From G965218495 sp965262785 (GTDB taxonomy: Bacteria > Bacteroidota > Rhodothermia > Rhodothermales > Bin80), in contig OZ253559.1 in the NCBI GenBank assembly GCA_965262785.1, positions 3,906,001 through 3,970,000 of the forward strand: DNA of 64,000 nucleotides, read 5' to 3'. A program made the translations under genes and the position numbers. Each line of letters starts with the position of its first letter. Position 1 is the stretch's first letter. A model generated the notes under the pieces. The model saw nothing but the letters and a program-made list of their open reading frames with translations. It made no database searches and was not told the origin of the DNA. Of the stretch, positions 63,077 through 64,000 are shown piece after piece.

Positions 63077-64000
63077 ATGGTTAAGACACCCTTCTTTGCA
63101 CGCCAACTGGAATTGTGTGACAGCATGCGCTGGAAGATATGGTCCGGCTACTACGCTGTTGACTCGTACCTCCTGCAGCATGACCTTGAGTACTATGCAG
63201 TTCGAAGTGCAGCCGGGCTGCTTGATGTAACGCCACTGCACAAGTATCTCGTCAGTGGCAAAGATAGCGCTGTATTTCTTGCCCAGGTAATGGTACGTGA
63301 TGTCACGCAGCTAACGGTAGGCCGCGTCGTGTATACGTGCTGGTGTGACGACGCCGGCAAGGTTGTTGGGGAGGGCACCGTCATGCGGCGCCGCAAAGAA
63401 GAATTCCTCGTAACCACCACCGATCCCTCCTACTCCTGGCTCTACCGGTTTACCATTGGCTACACGGTTCATGTCAAAGATGTCACAGGTCACCTGGCCG
63501 CGCTTGCACTGCAAGGGCCGTATGCCCGCAACATCTTACAGGCGACATCTGACTCCGATATCGCGCACATGCGGTACTTCGCGACGCAGCAGGCCACCGT
63601 CGCCAACTGTCCTGTCTGGGTATCCCGCACCGGCTATACGGGCGACCTCGGATACGAGCTCTGGACGGACCACGAATATGCGCTACGCGTTTGGGATGCG
63701 TTAATGACTTCAGGCAAGGACTTCGCTTTGCGGCCGATCGGCCTGATGGCACTCGATGTGTGCCGCTTGGAGGCTGGTTTCATCCTCAAGCACGTCGACT
63801 ACCACAGCGCGCTCCACGCCCTTATTGATGCGCGGAAGTCCTCGCCGTATGAGCTCAGTCTAGGCTGGACCGTGCAGCTAGAACGTGCCCCGTTCAACGG
63901 ACAGGCTGCGCTCAGGCGGGAAAAAGAAGTCGGCTCCCCCTGGGCACTGGTAGGATTGGATATCGACTGGGGTGAAACGGAAATGCTTTACGCAAACGTC
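63077..64000 (+). CDS. GcvT-like aminomethyltransferase family protein, 3' end outside window
   Basis: First 308 residues of a folate-dependent glycine-cleavage T-family protein, cut by the window end. Blocks: YYAVRSAAGLLDVTPLHKY, VGRVVYTCWCDDAGKVVGEG, LAALALQGPYARNILQ, VSRTGYTGDLGYELW, and LRPIGLMALDVCRLEAGF. The TGYTGDLGYELW and CRLEAG motifs are typical of the family. The N-terminus (FFARQLELCDSMRWKIWSGY) is unlike housekeeping GcvT and resembles members acting on methylated amines (sarcosine/dimethylglycine-type or DMSP demethylase-like). The substrate is uncertain without the C-terminal domain. It is divergent from galK by 68 bp. Confidence 0.85.
   Translation, partial: MVKTPFFARQLELCDSMRWKIWSGYYAVDSYLLQHDLEYYAVRSAAGLLDVTPLHKYLVSGKDSAVFLAQVMVRDVTQLTVGRVVYTCWCDDAGKVVGEGTVMRRRKEEFLVTTTDPSYSWLYRFTIGYTVHVKDVTGHLAALALQGPYARNILQATSDSDIAHMRYFATQQATVANCPVWVSRTGYTGDLGYELWTDHEYALRVWDALMTSGKDFALRPIGLMALDVCRLEAGFILKHVDYHSALHALIDARKSSPYELSLGWTVQLERAPFNGQAALRREKEVGSPWALVGLDIDWGETEMLYANV

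Noticed and set aside
1..64000. CRISPR array, phage region or anti-phage defence island
   Set aside because: No regularly spaced repeats, no cas, integrase, capsid or known defence genes; the only mobile element seen is the IS at 21072-23558.

Overview
The window reads as chromosomal DNA of a free-living Gram-negative bacterium, moderately GC-rich and densely coded on both strands. The Gram-negative assignment rests on mpl (recycling of meso-diaminopimelate muropeptides), lolA, an RND efflux pump and many lipoproteins with a lipobox. The mix of DUF5916 outer-membrane-type protein, choice-of-anchor B protein, PD40/TolB-like propeller lipoproteins, c-type cytochrome/propeller fusions and weak Shine-Dalgarno signals points to the Bacteroidota/Rhodothermota side, most likely a Rhodothermales relative. 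That placement is inference from gene content; no rRNA or tRNA gene was seen.

Layout. 1-8.8 kb (+): RND efflux adaptor (cut by the window edge) and an oversized RND pump, then mpl and ccmF. 8.8-13.9 kb (-): a PD40 lipoprotein followed by a TroABCD-type Zn/Mn/Fe ABC importer whose two permeases both end in winged-helix-like domains. 14.0-17.6 kb: a thioredoxin-TPR protein facing an arsenosugar set (ArsM, peroxidase-like protein, ArsS). 18.3-20.7 kb: a large secreted FG-GAP/choice-of-anchor B protein. 21.07-23.56 kb: a complete IS256-type element with matching terminal inverted repeats and an imperfect target duplication. It carries a frameshifted transposase and, just upstream, a transposase paralogue that has lost two of the three catalytic acidic residues. 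23.8-28.3 kb (-): a heterodimeric ABC exporter whose two genes flank RNase Z. 28.4-32.4 kb: arginase, a DtxR/MntR-type regulator, MnmD and the two-subunit aconitase X. 32.6-38.3 kb: two convergent cytochrome c/propeller lipoproteins. 38.3-41.7 kb: a class V aminotransferase-fold enzyme, a frameshifted SLOG-type gene, lolA and a flippase-like membrane protein. 42.1-48.7 kb (-): hisS-lgt-PLP decarboxylase-rlmB in one tight operon, and obgE-rluD. 48.8-57.2 kb: rnhA, a DUF5916 protein, the psd-pssA-purS operon, mtaB, an aminopeptidase P and an FKBP lipoprotein. 57.2-64 kb: a kinase/M23/class III aminotransferase triple fusion with a DapA-like aldolase, then galK and the start of a GcvT-like gene.

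How the genes fit together. Most of the window is housekeeping: translation and RNA modification (hisS, rlmB, rluD, obgE, mnmD, mtaB, rnhA, rnz), envelope building (mpl, lgt, lolA, pssA, psd, ccmF) and metal supply (TroABCD plus a DtxR/MntR-type regulator 16 kb away). The accessory parts are the arsenic-methylation/arsenosugar genes, the IS element, the cytochrome/propeller pair, aconitase X, and the phospholyase-type fusion with its aldolase. The most unusual objects are the two-ORF IS with a catalytically broken transposase partner, the kinase-M23-aminotransferase fusion, and the roughly 270-residue membrane insert in the RND pump. Several short intergenic stretches look decayed and hold no gene I can recognise.
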